Positions 5,291-5,566 of a DNA stretch of 5,566 nt are shown here, piece by piece. Position 1 is the stretch's first letter, and each line of letters begins with the position of its first letter. Under the pieces are notes generated by a model. It did not search any database, was not told the DNA's origin, and saw nothing but the letters and a program-made list of their open reading frames with translations. The position numbers and the translations under genes are program-made. Source of the DNA: Gammaproteobacteria bacterium. Its GTDB lineage: Bacteria; Pseudomonadota; Gammaproteobacteria; HK1. The DNA lies in contig JABDQX010000413.1 of assembly GCA_013042035.1 (NCBI GenBank), positions 1 to 5,566 on the forward strand, given 5' to 3'.

Positions 5291-5506
5291 GTAACTTCTC
5301 ATTAAGTCCCGGCAACAATAAAAATCAATGGGTTACATGGCGAAAGAAGAAGGCTAAAAATGTAACTTCTGGAACACGATTTCTTTAACGCATTGATTTT
5401 TATTACATCTCATTTTTTAGGCATATTAGATTTACTACTGACTCTGCTCAAGAATCGCGTCGTAACCCATTGAATTATAAGCTGCCGGGACTTAATGAGA
5501 AGTTAC
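5291..5506. mobile_element. 216-bp MITE-like non-coding element with long terminal inverted repeats
   Basis: The two ends are inverted copies. Bases 5291-5314 (GTAACTTCTCAT...) match 5483-5506 over 24/24 bases. After a 9-10-base unmatched stretch, 5325-5336 (TCAATGGGTTAC) match 5462-5473 over 12/12 bases. About 125 bp lie between the arms. No ORF of useful length is inside, so any movement would need a transposase from elsewhere. The repeat begins g-TA-ACTTCT and ends AGAAGT-TA-c, so a TA target duplication of the IS630/mariner kind is possible but cannot be shown here. No longer matching flank is seen. The sequence is AT-richer than its neighbours. The proximal edge is 33 bp from the rplY Shine-Dalgarno, so the element probably forms part of the rplY leader or promoter. 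A large structured RNA or regulatory palindrome is the alternative. I do not recognise the family. Confidence 0.65.
5317..5404. repeat. Internal inverted repeat nested in the MITE-like element
   Basis: AATAAAAATCAATG (5317-5330) is exactly inverted at 5391-5404 (14/14). It overlaps the inner part of the left terminal arm, so that arm can pair either with the distant right arm or with this internal copy. A 9-base direct copy of the element's outer end (GTAACTTCT, 5291-5299) also recurs at 5362-5370. Confidence 0.6.
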
Positions 5507-5566
5507 GTTTGATAAATTCAACCCCATGAAATACAGGCATAATATCCAAACACTCAGTGGTCTATG
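5507..5566. other. Short unassigned flank at the window end
   Basis: Sixty AT-rich bases beyond the repeat element. I see no gene start, tRNA or recognisable gene end. On the minus strand, two of the three frames hit a stop within a few codons, and the open one does not resemble the C-terminus of Prs. Confidence 0.4.

Noticed and set aside
5243..5302. A longer rplY beginning at the ATG at 5302
   Set aside because: The extra 20 residues match nothing in L25, the ATG belongs to the repeat element's arm, and a Shine-Dalgarno supports the ATG at 5242.
5337..5357. A 6-codon ORF (MAKEEG) inside the repeat element
   Set aside because: It has no ribosome binding site and is too short to distinguish from chance.
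5291..5506. An integron attC site
   Set aside because: The arms are perfect rather than imperfect, the ends do not show RYYYAAC/GTTRRRY core boxes, and no gene cassettes or integrase are visible.

Overview
The window looks like a chromosomal segment of a facultatively anaerobic, nitrate-respiring proteobacterium, most likely gammaproteobacterial. This is an inference from gene content: a periplasmic nitrate reductase (napA) end, a long CTC-type ribosomal protein L25 next to pth, an elongator tRNA-Met with encoded CCA, and a rubrerythrin-like peroxide/oxygen-defence protein. Coding regions are moderately GC-rich. The last ~280 bases are visibly AT-richer and contain a non-coding repeat element.

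Layout. Bases 1-206 (+) are the 3' end of napA. All other genes are on the minus strand, so napA converges on them. A perfect 13-bp inverted repeat (237-266) lies between napA and the rubrerythrin-like gene (287-913). Upstream of that come a small ParD-like antitoxin gene (990-1208), a non-coding gap, and a large gene (1387-3753) encoding a single-chain fusion of the two subunits of the electron-bifurcating NfnAB ferredoxin:NADP+ oxidoreductase. Further upstream lie a 155-bp gap with an 18-bp near-palindrome, tRNA-Met(CAT) (3909-3985), pth starting with TTG (4006-4581) and rplY/ctc (4607-5242). Immediately upstream of rplY is a 216-bp element (5291-5506) with long terminal inverted repeats and no real ORF, which I read as a MITE-like insertion.

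How the genes relate. rplY-pth-tRNA-Met forms a translation cluster: a 5S-rRNA-binding L25, peptidyl-tRNA rescue and an elongator tRNA. The Nfn fusion, the rubrerythrin-like protein and NapA fit low-oxygen redox metabolism: pyridine-nucleotide/ferredoxin balancing, peroxide removal and nitrate reduction. That they are co-regulated is inference only.

The most notable points are the MITE-like element abutting the rplY 5' region, the NfnA-NfnB fusion with a long Pro/basic linker, a ParD-like gene with no visible toxin partner, and napA ending its transcription unit with no napB, napG or napH downstream. I see no clearly undescribed multi-gene system here. The repeat element is the best candidate for something uncharacterised.
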